This document shows, piece by piece, positions 27,679 to 35,944 of a DNA stretch of 64,000 nt; position 1 is the first letter of the stretch; every line of letters starts with the position of its first letter. The DNA is from an uncultured Alphaproteobacteria bacterium (GTDB lineage: Bacteria; Pseudomonadota; Alphaproteobacteria; HIMB59; GCA-002718135): assembly GCA_902621165.1 (NCBI GenBank), contig CACNKX010000002.1, forward strand, positions 1 through 64,000, written 5' to 3'. The translations under genes were made by a program, and so were the position numbers. The notes beneath the pieces are model-generated. The model had not been told where the DNA came from. It worked only from the letters and a program-made list of their open reading frames with translations, and did no database searches.

Positions 27679-28775
27679 TGTTAAATAAAATACAAAATTT
27701 AAATTACTTATTGATTTTCTTAATAATATTAATTTCTTTTATTGGTGCAGCAGGTTTATATTCTGCAGCAGGAGGATCATATAATCCTTGGGCATCAAGA
27801 CATTTGATTAGATTGGCACTTTTTATATTTTTAGCAGTTATCTTAGCTTTAATAAATATTAAATATATTTATCAATTTGCTTATGTCTTTTTTATTTTAT
27901 CATTATTACTTTTGCTTTCAGTTGAATTAATAGGTGTTTTTGGTAAAGGAGCAACTAGATGGATAAATGTATTTGGTTTTAGTATCCAACCATCAGAATT
28001 AATAAAAATTACTATAATACTAGCACTAGCTAGATTTTATCATGATTTAAAATTTGATGAAATCAAGCGAATAAAAAATTTATTTTTTCCAATATTAATC
28101 TTATTTTTACCATTTGCTTTAGTTGTTATACAGCCAGATCTTGGAACTGCTTTAAGTATAGCAATGCTTGGAATTCTCATTTTATTTGCAAGTGGAATAA
28201 GAATTTGGAAGTTTGTATTGGGATTTTTTGTTTTGATATTATCAATTCCATTGTCATTAAATTATTTACAACCATATCAAAAAGATAGAATTTTTTCTTT
28301 TTTAAATCCTGAGGCTGATGCACTTGGAAGAGGATATCAACTTATACAATCTAAAATTGCTTTAGGATCTGGCGGTCTAACTGGTAAAGGTTTTTTAGAG
28401 GGATCTCAATCATATCTTCAGTACTTACCTGAAAAGCAGACTGACTTTATCTTTACTTTAATTGGAGAGGAATTTGGTTTTATTGGTACTATGTTTATAA
28501 TTTTACTATTTCTATTATTAATATCAGTTTGTTTTTATATAAGTATTAAATCCAATCATATTTTTGGTAGAATTCTATCAATCGGTGTTGGTAGCAATTT
28601 ATTTATATATGTGATTATGAATATATCTATGGTATCTGGCTTAATGCCTGTTGTTGGAATTCCATTACCTTTAATTTCTTATGGGGGATCAGCAATGCTT
28701 GCAATAATTATATCTTTAGGACTAGTACTTAATGCAGAATTGAATGGAAATTTAAAAAAATTACATAATGCTTGA
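27678..28775 (+). CDS. rodA: Peptidoglycan glycosyltransferase RodA
   Basis: RodA is the SEDS glycan polymerase of the elongasome. The 365-residue protein has about ten membrane helices. SEDS motifs are visible: GKGATRWINVFGFSIQPSELIKI, VIQPDLGTALSI, the catalytic Asp region in YLPEKQTDFIFTLIGEEFGFIG, and GLMPVVGIPLPLISYGGSAM. It starts at the ATG that overlaps the mrdA stop. The livG start lies inside its last eight bases, so the rod-shape operon runs directly into the transporter operon. Confidence 0.95.
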   Translation: MLNKIQNLNYLLIFLIILISFIGAAGLYSAAGGSYNPWASRHLIRLALFIFLAVILALINIKYIYQFAYVFFILSLLLLLSVELIGVFGKGATRWINVFGFSIQPSELIKITIILALARFYHDLKFDEIKRIKNLFFPILILFLPFALVVIQPDLGTALSIAMLGILILFASGIRIWKFVLGFFVLILSIPLSLNYLQPYQKDRIFSFLNPEADALGRGYQLIQSKIALGSGGLTGKGFLEGSQSYLQYLPEKQTDFIFTLIGEEFGFIGTMFIILLFLLLISVCFYISIKSNHIFGRILSIGVGSNLFIYVIMNISMVSGLMPVVGIPLPLISYGGSAMLAIIISLGLVLNAELNGNLKKLHNA

Positions 28776-29535
28776 AATAAATAATGTTAATAAATTTTTT
28801 GGAGGATTAAAAGCAGTCCACAATGCAACAATGAAAGTTGAAATGGGCTCAATCACAGGTTTAATAGGTCCAAATGGAGCAGGCAAAACAACATTATTTA
28901 ATACTATTGCAGGATTATATGATCCAGATGAAGGAAGTATTATTCTTAATAATGAAGATATTTCTTTTTTAAAACCTCACGAATTATTTGCAAAAGGAGT
29001 TCTAAGAACTTTTCAAATTGCCCATGAGTTTTCAACTCTAACTGTTCTTGAAAATTTAATGATGGTGCCACCAAATCAATTTGGTGAAAAATTATCGTAC
29101 GCTTTATTAAGTAATGCTAAAGTAAAGCAACAAGAAGAAGAAATAAGACAAAAAGCTATCGATGTAATAAATTTTTTAAATTTAAGTCACTTAACACAAG
29201 AACTTGCAGGCAATTTATCTGGGGGACAAAAAAAACTACTTGAGTTAGGGCGAACTATGATGGTTGATCCTCAAATCGTCTTACTTGATGAGGTAGGGGC
29301 TGGAGTAAACCGAACATTGCTTAATGAAATTACTGATGCAATTTTAAAATTAAATAATGAAAAGAATTATACGTTTTTTGTAATTGAGCATGATATGGAC
29401 CTCATAGAAAAAATTTGCGATCCTGTAATTGTGATGGCTGAAGGTTCAGTTTTATTCAAAGGAAATTTTAATGAAGTGAAAAATAACGAAACAGTTATAG
29501 AGGCATATTTAGGCAAAGGTATTAATAAGAATTAG
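28768..29535 (+). CDS. livG: Branched-chain amino-acid ABC transporter ATPase LivG
   Basis: This 255-residue ATPase has Walker A LIGPNGAGKTTLFNTI, signature LSGGQKKLLELGRTMM, Walker B IVLLDEVGAGVN and switch His in FFVIEHDMDLIEKI. The layout, with the insertion around the Q-loop (FQIAHEFSTLTVLENLMMVP), is that of the LivG subgroup. It energises uptake of branched-chain amino acids or similar solutes together with LivF. It overlaps the end of rodA. The Walker B Glu is present (LLDE), but VGAGVN replaces the more common P(A/T)AGLN. Confidence 0.92.
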   Translation: MLEINNVNKFFGGLKAVHNATMKVEMGSITGLIGPNGAGKTTLFNTIAGLYDPDEGSIILNNEDISFLKPHELFAKGVLRTFQIAHEFSTLTVLENLMMVPPNQFGEKLSYALLSNAKVKQQEEEIRQKAIDVINFLNLSHLTQELAGNLSGGQKKLLELGRTMMVDPQIVLLDEVGAGVNRTLLNEITDAILKLNNEKNYTFFVIEHDMDLIEKICDPVIVMAEGSVLFKGNFNEVKNNETVIEAYLGKGINKN

Positions 29536-29541
29536 AATTTT

Positions 29542-30246
29542 ATGAATAACTTAATTGGTAAAAAATTAACTGCTGGATATGGAGGGGTCGATATTATTAA
29601 AGATATCAATTTAGAAGTAAATAAAGGTGAAATTGTTGTTATAGTTGGCCCAAATGGAGCAGGTAAATCAACAGCAATGAAAGCATTGCTTGGTATGTTA
29701 AGTTTAACGTCAGGTTCTGTTGAATACTCAAATGAAGAAATTTCTTCAATGCTACCTCAAAATAGAATTAATTTAGGATTGGCATTTGTTCCTCAAACAA
29801 ACAATGTGTTTACTGGTATGACAGTAGAAGAAAATTTAGAAATGGGAGGATTTTTAAGAGATGATGATATTATTCATACCATTAATGATGTTTATGATCT
29901 TTTTCCTATTTTAAAAGAAAAAAGAAATCAAAGCGCAGGAGAATTATCTGGTGGTCAAAGACAACAAGTAGCTTTTGGTAGAGCTCTTATGACTCAACCA
30001 AAAATTTTGATGTTAGATGAACCAACTGCAGGAGTATCACCAATTGTAATGGATGAATTATTTTCAAGAATTATAGAAGTTCGTAAAACTGGTGTTGGCA
30101 TACTAATGGTTGAACAAAATGCAAAACAAGCACTTGCTATTGCTGATAGAGGGTACGTTTTAGTAAATGGAAAAAATAGTAGAGAAGGTACAGGTGAAGA
30201 ACTATTGAATAATCCAGAGGTTAGAAAGTCTTTTTTAGGAGGTTAA
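29542..30246 (+). CDS. livF: Branched-chain amino-acid ABC transporter ATPase LivF
   Basis: This 234-residue protein is the second ATPase of the transporter. Walker A is VGPNGAGKSTAMKALLG, the signature is LSGGQRQQVAFGRALM, Walker B is ILMLDEPTAGVSPIV, and the switch region is ILMVEQNAKQALAIADRGYVL, which is typical of LivF. It starts six bases after livG and livH follows one base after its stop, with a GGAGG inside the last codons (TTAGGAGGTTAAAATG) that serves as a good ribosome site for livH. Confidence 0.93.
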   Translation: MNNLIGKKLTAGYGGVDIIKDINLEVNKGEIVVIVGPNGAGKSTAMKALLGMLSLTSGSVEYSNEEISSMLPQNRINLGLAFVPQTNNVFTGMTVEENLEMGGFLRDDDIIHTINDVYDLFPILKEKRNQSAGELSGGQRQQVAFGRALMTQPKILMLDEPTAGVSPIVMDELFSRIIEVRKTGVGILMVEQNAKQALAIADRGYVLVNGKNSREGTGEELLNNPEVRKSFLGG

Positions 30247-30247
30247 A

Positions 30248-31261
30248 ATGATTGATTTTCTAAATTCTATAATTGTACTTCTAAATTTTATTATAATTCC
30301 AGGTATTTCTTATGGCTCTCAACTTGCACTTGGTGCACTTGGAGTTACATTTGTTTACGCTATACTTCGTTTTGCCAATTTTGCACATGGTGAAATCATG
30401 TCATTTGGAGCGATGATAACAATTTTATTTACGTGGTTTTTTCAATCACAAAATATTGGTTTAGGAATTCTGCCAACTGCCTTATTAGCTTTACCTATAG
30501 GAATAATAGCAACAATTATCTTATGCATTATTTCTGATAAATTTGTTTTTCAATATTACAGATATCAAAAAAGCGTTCCTGTTGTTTTAGCAATGGTTTC
30601 AATTGGGGTTATGTTTGTAATAAACGCTATAATAAGAATTATAATTGGAACAGAAACTATAAAATTTTCTGATGGACAGAAATTTATAATGAAAGCCAAA
30701 CAGTTTAAAGTAATGACAGGTTTAAATGAAGGATTAGCATTAAAATCTTCTCAAGTTATTACAATATTAATCACTATTTTGCTTTTAACTTTTACTTTCT
30801 GGTTTTTACAAAAAACAAAAACTGGAAAATCAATGAGAGCATTTTCTGATAATGAAGATTTAGCATTATTGTCTGGCATTAATCCTGATAGAGTAGTTTT
30901 TACTACATGGATTATTGTAGGTGTTTTGGCATGTGTTGCAGGTACACTTTATGGATTAGATAAAAGTTATAAGCCAATTATTTATCTCAACTTAGTCTTG
31001 CCAATATTTGCATCAGCAATTGTTGGAGGAATTGGTAGTCCATTTGGAGCTGTGGTAGGTGGATATGTCATCGCTTTTTCAGAAATTATGGTAACGTATG
31101 CTTATAAGAAATTTTTTGTCTATCTACTTCCAAGTTCTATAGAGCCAACAGGTTTAGTACAATTACTTTCAACTGATTATAAATTTGCTGTATCATTTTC
31201 AATTTTAGTTATCGTTTTATTGATTAGACCATCTGGAATATTTAAAGGAAAAGTCTTATGA
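30248..31261 (+). CDS. livH: Branched-chain amino-acid ABC transporter permease LivH
   Basis: This 337-residue permease has about eight hydrophobic helices. GSQLALGALGVTFVYAILRFANFAHGEIMSFGAM near the N-terminus is the classical LivH start. The cytoplasmic coupling loop MRAFSDNEDLALLSGINPDRV and the GGIGSPFGAVVGGYVIAFSE segment are conserved. It forms the membrane channel with LivM. An extra hydrophilic segment around FSDGQKFIMKAKQFKVMTG lies between helices. It overlaps livM by ATGATG (four bases). Confidence 0.92.
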   Translation: MIDFLNSIIVLLNFIIIPGISYGSQLALGALGVTFVYAILRFANFAHGEIMSFGAMITILFTWFFQSQNIGLGILPTALLALPIGIIATIILCIISDKFVFQYYRYQKSVPVVLAMVSIGVMFVINAIIRIIIGTETIKFSDGQKFIMKAKQFKVMTGLNEGLALKSSQVITILITILLLTFTFWFLQKTKTGKSMRAFSDNEDLALLSGINPDRVVFTTWIIVGVLACVAGTLYGLDKSYKPIIYLNLVLPIFASAIVGGIGSPFGAVVGGYVIAFSEIMVTYAYKKFFVYLLPSSIEPTGLVQLLSTDYKFAVSFSILVIVLLIRPSGIFKGKVL

Positions 31262-32631
31262 TGAAGTTTGAAAGATATGAGTGGTTAGCTATCACAATCA
31301 TGATTTCTTTATTTATTTTTGTAGGCTTTATTCAAGGATGGTCAGTAAGTTTAGTAATTTTAAACATGTGCATTATTTCAGCAATAATGACAATGGGAGT
31401 AAATATTTCTTGGGGCTATGCAGGAGTAATTAATTTTGGTGTAATGGGTTTTCTTGCCATGGGTGGATTAGCTGCAGTTCTTGTTTCTTACCCTCCAATT
31501 GCTGAGTCATGGCAGGTTGGAGGTAGAGGGTTAGGTATTAGTTTTGCTTTACTTGTCGTATTGGTCATTGCTGTAATGTATATTAATAAAATAGTAATCC
31601 AAAAAAGAAATAGGTATATTTTAAATTCTCTTATAATTTTTTTTGGTATTTTAATTATCAGACATTTTTATTTAAATGCTACACATAATATTGAAGATAT
31701 TAATCCTGCAATAGCAGGGTTTTTAGGTGGCCTTGGATTACCAATAATTTTCTCTTGGATAGTAGGAGGTTTATTTGCTGCAGGTGTTGCATTTGTAATT
31801 GGTAAAGTAGCTCTTGGATTACGATCAGATTATCTTGCTATTGTAACTCTTGGTATTTCAGAAATAGTTGTTAGTGTTTTAAAACATGAAGAATGGTTAT
31901 CTAGAGGGGTAAAAAATGTAATCGGTTTAAAGAGACCAGTTCCTTATGAAATTGATTTACAAAACGCAGATTGGTTTATAAATTTAGTTACATATCTAAA
32001 TTCATCAAAGTTAAATAACATTATTGATTTGGGTGATAGACAACAAGTATTAAACAATCTTATAATTGATGGTTCAGGAATTTTTGTAAAATTATCTTAC
32101 GCCATTTTATTTCTGATTGTTATGTTGATAATTTTCTATTTTGCAAACAAAGCTCAATTATCTCCTTGGGGAAGGATGATGAGAGCTATAAGAGACAATG
32201 AAACTGCTGCAAATGCAATGGGTAAAGATGTTGTAAAACAACATTTAATAATTTTTGTAATAGGAGCTGCAATTGTAGGTGTTGCGGGTGCAATGCTTGT
32301 TACTTTGGATGGATTATTTACTCCTTCAGGATATCGACCACTTCGTTTCACTTTTATTATTTGGATTATGGTTATTGTAGGTGGTAGTGGTAATAATTTA
32401 GGCGCTATATTTGGTGGTTTTGTCATCTGGTTTGCTTGGATTGAAGCAGCACCACTTACAACATTTATTATTAATCAACTTACAGTAGGATTAGAGCCTA
32501 CTAATGTTCTAAAATTACATTTACTCAATAGCGTTCCTTACTTTAGATACTTATTTATGGGTTTAATTTTATTGTTAATTTTACGCTATAGGCCTAAAGG
32601 AATTATACCTGAGAAAGTAAGGCACTCATAA
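31258..32631 (+). CDS. livM: Branched-chain amino-acid ABC transporter permease LivM
   Basis: This 457-residue permease is longer than many LivM proteins, with an insertion after helix three (KIVIQKRNRYILNSLIIFFG) and another hydrophilic stretch around 215-260. Core features are SWGYAGVINFGVMGFLAMGG, LRSDYLAIVTLGISEIVVSVLKHEEW, the coupling loop WGRMMRAIRDNETAANAMGKDV and VIVGGSGNNLGAIFGGFVI. It is the last gene of the operon and is followed within five bases by a terminator hairpin. Confidence 0.9.
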   Translation: MMKFERYEWLAITIMISLFIFVGFIQGWSVSLVILNMCIISAIMTMGVNISWGYAGVINFGVMGFLAMGGLAAVLVSYPPIAESWQVGGRGLGISFALLVVLVIAVMYINKIVIQKRNRYILNSLIIFFGILIIRHFYLNATHNIEDINPAIAGFLGGLGLPIIFSWIVGGLFAAGVAFVIGKVALGLRSDYLAIVTLGISEIVVSVLKHEEWLSRGVKNVIGLKRPVPYEIDLQNADWFINLVTYLNSSKLNNIIDLGDRQQVLNNLIIDGSGIFVKLSYAILFLIVMLIIFYFANKAQLSPWGRMMRAIRDNETAANAMGKDVVKQHLIIFVIGAAIVGVAGAMLVTLDGLFTPSGYRPLRFTFIIWIMVIVGGSGNNLGAIFGGFVIWFAWIEAAPLTTFIINQLTVGLEPTNVLKLHLLNSVPYFRYLFMGLILLLILRYRPKGIIPEKVRHS

Positions 32632-32634
32632 AAA

Positions 32635-32657
32635 AACCCCAGCTAAAAGCTGGGGTT
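32635..32657. terminator. Bidirectional terminator between livM and the binding-protein gene
   Basis: A perfect 10-bp stem AACCCCAGCT / AGCTGGGGTT with a three-base loop AAA separates the two convergent genes. On the minus strand a run of six T follows directly, so it is a good rho-independent terminator for the binding-protein gene. On the plus strand the T-run is delayed, so termination of livM is likely but weaker. Confidence 0.85.
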
Positions 32658-32681
32658 AAAATAAAATAATTTTTTTAAGTA

Positions 32682-33863
32682 TTAAAGAGCGCCAACAGTA
32701 ACGAATTCTCCACCACTAACTTCTAACTCTTTAAACGCACCAGCGGCATCACCAAACGCATTAAATTCTACGTCTGTTGCACCTTGGTAATCAATATCTT
32801 TACCAGCAGCTAACATTTGTAAGCCGTATGATAATTGACCAGGGTTAATTACAATACCTGGAGCATTAGATACTTTAGCAATATTGTTTAATATTGATTG
32901 CTTATCAGCAGATCCACCAGCTTGAATTGCAAGAGCAATAATTGCTGCAGCATCATAAGATTCTCCAACATATGGAGCACTTCCATCCATGCCATTTGCA
33001 GCTGCTAGTTCTCCAAACTTAGCTGAACCTTTTGAAATTGCACCTGGCATAGAACCAAATGATCCTTCAAGATCAGCACCGATATTATCTACAATTGATT
33101 GACCAATCATACCATCAGAAAGAACAAAAGTGTCAAATGCACCTGAATCTAAAGATGCTTCGATCATTCCTTTTCCACCATCATCAATATAACCAATTAC
33201 TAGTAATGCGTCTCCACCAGCTGATGCAAGAACACCAACTTCTGATGAATAATCTGCTTTACCATCTTCGTGTGCAGCAGATGCTGTAATAGTTCCACCA
33301 CCACGTGCAAATGAAGCTTCAAATACTTCAGCTAAACCTTTTCCGTAGTCATTGTTAGTATAAGTTACAGCAATACTTTCAATTCCTCTGCTTAAAGCAA
33401 GTTTAGCTAATACTTGACCACCTTTTGCATCAGATGGAGCAGTACGCCAAAAAGTTCCATTATCAGGAACTTTACTTAAACCTGGTGAAGTTGCAGATGG
33501 AGATACCATTAAGATACCATTTGGTACTGCAACGTTTGCATTAATCGCGCCTGTTACACCTGAACAGTCAGCACCCATAATAGCAGTTACACCTTGTGCA
33601 ACTAGATCCTCAGCAGCAGCAGTTGCAGCAGCAGAGTCTACACAAGTTGAATCAGCCTCTAAGATAGTAATTGATTCACCACCTAAAAGATTTCCAGAGT
33701 TTGATGCTTCATCAAATGCCATTCTAGCACCATCTCTCATAGCAGGAGTTAAAGATTCAATTGGTCCTGTAAAACCAAGAATAATTCCTACTTTAATTTC
33801 TGCTAATGCAGCAGTCGTTACAGTCGACAAGCTCACAATAACAGCTAGAAGTAATTTTTTCAT
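32682..33863 (-). CDS. livK: Branched-chain amino-acid-type ABC transporter substrate-binding protein
   Basis: This 393-residue periplasmic binding protein has a clear signal peptide (MKKLLLAVIVSLSTVTTAALA) and a Peripla_BP_6 fold. Indicative segments are IKVGIILGFTGPIESLTPAMRDGARMAFDEA, a possible disulfide pair Cys in STCVDS and ADCSGV, and YTNNDYGKGLAEVFEASF. It is converging with livGFHM and surely supplies their substrate. The coding sequence is much less AT-rich than the rest of the window, which suggests strong codon selection and high expression, as is common for binding proteins in marine oligotrophs. A GGAGG lies just before its ATG. Confidence 0.92.
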   Translation of the reverse strand: MKKLLLAVIVSLSTVTTAALAEIKVGIILGFTGPIESLTPAMRDGARMAFDEASNSGNLLGGESITILEADSTCVDSAAATAAAEDLVAQGVTAIMGADCSGVTGAINANVAVPNGILMVSPSATSPGLSKVPDNGTFWRTAPSDAKGGQVLAKLALSRGIESIAVTYTNNDYGKGLAEVFEASFARGGGTITASAAHEDGKADYSSEVGVLASAGGDALLVIGYIDDGGKGMIEASLDSGAFDTFVLSDGMIGQSIVDNIGADLEGSFGSMPGAISKGSAKFGELAAANGMDGSAPYVGESYDAAAIIALAIQAGGSADKQSILNNIAKVSNAPGIVINPGQLSYGLQMLAAGKDIDYQGATDVEFNAFGDAAGAFKELEVSGGEFVTVGAL

Positions 33864-33867
33864 ATTT

Positions 33868-33872
33868 CCTCC
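33868..33872 (-). promoter_or_regulatory. Shine-Dalgarno site of the binding-protein gene
   Basis: On the minus strand TTTGGAGGAAATATG gives a GGAGG close to the start at 33863. Such a clear site is rare in this window and fits high expression of a periplasmic binding protein. Confidence 0.6.
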
Positions 33873-33976
33873 AAAAAAGTATACTTTTTATGTACGGTAT
33901 CTCATATACTAGTTCCAAAAATCAATCATGCAATTTTTTCATAAAAATATCTAAGAATTAAGCCAAAAACCACAAA

Positions 33977-34005
33977 TTGACTTCATTTGCCTCACCAGAT
34001 AAAGA
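33977..34005 (+). promoter_or_regulatory. Candidate promoter of gpsA
   Basis: TTGACT (33977-33982) with a 17-base spacer to TAAAGA. The -35 is strong and the -10 weak. The start point would fall about two bases before the gpsA ATG at 34014, again a nearly leaderless arrangement. Confidence 0.3.
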
Positions 34006-34013
34006 TTAAAATA

Positions 34014-34994
34014 ATGACAATTGGAATTCTTGGTGGAGGAGTTTGGGGAAGTGCACTTGCACGAGTATTAAGTAATAATAAAGTTATTATTTATGCTCGA
34101 GATGAACAAATTGTTAAATCAATAAATGAGCTTAGAATTAATCCAAAATTAAAATACAGTTCATTTAATGAAAATGTCACTGCTACTAGTTCTTTAAAAG
34201 AAATTAGATACGTAAAATTTTTATTTATAACTTTACCTGCTCAAAATATAAGGGAGGTAATTAAGGACTCTTCATTACATAATAAGAATCATCATATTAT
34301 TATATGTTCTAAAGGTATTGAAATATCGTCATCAAAATTTTTAACAGATGTATTTCAAGAAATGATGCCTTTTAAATCAATTAGTATTTTATCTGGCCCA
34401 TCTTTTTCAAATGAAGTATCTCAAAATTTACCAACTGCATTAACACTTGCAACAAAAGATAAAAAAGATTTCGAGAATATTTCTAAACTTATACCTTACA
34501 AAGAGTTTAGAATTTATTATTCAAATGATTTAATTGGAACACAGATAGGCGGTGCGTTAAAGAATATATACGCAATAGCGGCAGGTATTGCAGAAGGATT
34601 AAATTTAGGAGAAAATGCTAAAAGTGCACTCATATCTAGATCTTTTGCAGAAATGACACGATACGCAAAAAAATTTAAATCTGATAAAAATACATTATTT
34701 GGTTTATCTGGGCTTGGTGATCTCATTTTAACATGTAGTTCTAAAAGTTCTCGTAATACACAATTTGGTATTAAATTAGCTTCATCAAAATATGATAATT
34801 TTTTAGATCTTTTAAAATCTCAAGAAGTAACAGAAGGTTATTATACAGTTAAAGCAGTCTATAATATTTCACAAAAAAAAAAAATTGATATGCCAATTAT
34901 GGAGTCTGTATACAATATACTTTATAAACAACATGATTTAAAGGATGAACTAAGTAATTTACTGAACAGACCAATAACAGAAGAAAAAATTTAA
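34014..34994 (+). CDS. gpsA: Glycerol-3-phosphate dehydrogenase (NAD(P)+)
   Basis: GpsA reduces dihydroxyacetone phosphate to sn-glycerol-3-phosphate for phospholipids. I use the ATG at 34014 (MTIGILGGGVWGSALARVL), since the dinucleotide loop of this family starts right at the N-terminus and the nine extra residues from the track start are not conserved. The 326-residue protein has ILSGPSFSNEVSQNLPTAL, the catalytic Lys in GGALKNIYAIAAGIAEGL, and GLSGLGDLILTCSSKSSRNTQFG. It precedes the deoC-ALDH genes with two bases between, so it may be their first cistron. Confidence 0.94.
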   Translation: MTIGILGGGVWGSALARVLSNNKVIIYARDEQIVKSINELRINPKLKYSSFNENVTATSSLKEIRYVKFLFITLPAQNIREVIKDSSLHNKNHHIIICSKGIEISSSKFLTDVFQEMMPFKSISILSGPSFSNEVSQNLPTALTLATKDKKDFENISKLIPYKEFRIYYSNDLIGTQIGGALKNIYAIAAGIAEGLNLGENAKSALISRSFAEMTRYAKKFKSDKNTLFGLSGLGDLILTCSSKSSRNTQFGIKLASSKYDNFLDLLKSQEVTEGYYTVKAVYNISQKKKIDMPIMESVYNILYKQHDLKDELSNLLNRPITEEKI

Positions 34995-34998
34995 TTTG

Positions 34999-35943
34999 AT
35001 GACAAAAAAAATATTTTATAATTTAGACACAAGCTGGGTGAATAATACACAAATTAATTTGAGTGCTGTAGAGCGTCGAACATCTACCTTAACAAAAAGA
35101 AGAACTGTAAAAAAGGAATTTCAAGTCGCTTGGTTGTTAAAAGCTATTACTTTAATCGATCTTACTACACTAAGTGGTGATGACACTTTTGGAAAAGTTG
35201 AAAGACTGTGTAATAAAGCTCTTAATCCCATTGATGCTTATATTCTTCAGGATTTAGGGTTAGAAAAAAATGCTGTCAGAGTAGGAGCTGTATGTGTTTA
35301 TCACCATCTAATAAAAGATTGTACAAAACTAATTCAAAACAAAATACCAATTGCTGCAGTTTCTACCGGTTTTCCTGCAGGTTTGTCATCTTATACGACC
35401 AGAAAAAAAGAAATTTCTGACTCTATTAAAGATGGTGCTGATGAAATTGATATTGTTATCAATAGAGGATACGTTCTCCAAAATAATTGGAAAAAATTAT
35501 ACGAGGAGGTTCGTAGCTTTAAAGAAACTGCAGGTAAAACAAAAATTAAAGCTATTCTTGGTGTTGGGGATCTTGAGACTCTTCGAAATGTAGCTAAAGC
35601 ATCTTTAGTTTGTATGATGGCTGGTGCTGATTTTATTAAAACATCAACAGGAAAAGAAAGTATAAATGCTAATTTAAATAATAGTCTTGTAATGTTGAGA
35701 ATGATTAGAGATTTTTATACAAAAACTGGAAAAAAGATTGGTTTTAAACCTGCAGGTGGAATATCAACGGCTAAATCTGTCTTAGAATTTTTAATATTGG
35801 TTGCTGAAGAGTTAGGATTTGAATGGGTTAATCCTAAATTATTGCGAATTGGTGCCTCTAGTTTATTAATTGATATAGAAAGACAACTCTATCATTACAC
35901 TAGTGGCAGGTATGCAAATAAAGAAAAACTTGCAATAGGATAA
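34999..35943 (+). CDS. deoC: Deoxyribose-phosphate aldolase
   Basis: DeoC splits 2-deoxyribose-5-phosphate into acetaldehyde and glyceraldehyde-3-phosphate. The protein (314 residues from the ATG at 34999) belongs to the long form. It has IDLTTLSGDDT at the N-terminal side of the barrel, VRVGAVCVYHHLI, AAVSTGFPAGLSS, the Schiff-base Lys in GADFIKTSTGKE, and a second active-site Lys in IGFKPAGGIS. The aldehyde dehydrogenase directly downstream would remove the acetaldehyde, and ribokinase further on would supply the sugar phosphate. Together they form a nucleoside/deoxyribose salvage block. Confidence 0.94.
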   Translation: MTKKIFYNLDTSWVNNTQINLSAVERRTSTLTKRRTVKKEFQVAWLLKAITLIDLTTLSGDDTFGKVERLCNKALNPIDAYILQDLGLEKNAVRVGAVCVYHHLIKDCTKLIQNKIPIAAVSTGFPAGLSSYTTRKKEISDSIKDGADEIDIVINRGYVLQNNWKKLYEEVRSFKETAGKTKIKAILGVGDLETLRNVAKASLVCMMAGADFIKTSTGKESINANLNNSLVMLRMIRDFYTKTGKKIGFKPAGGISTAKSVLEFLILVAEELGFEWVNPKLLRIGASSLLIDIERQLYHYTSGRYANKEKLAIG

Positions 35944-35944
35944 T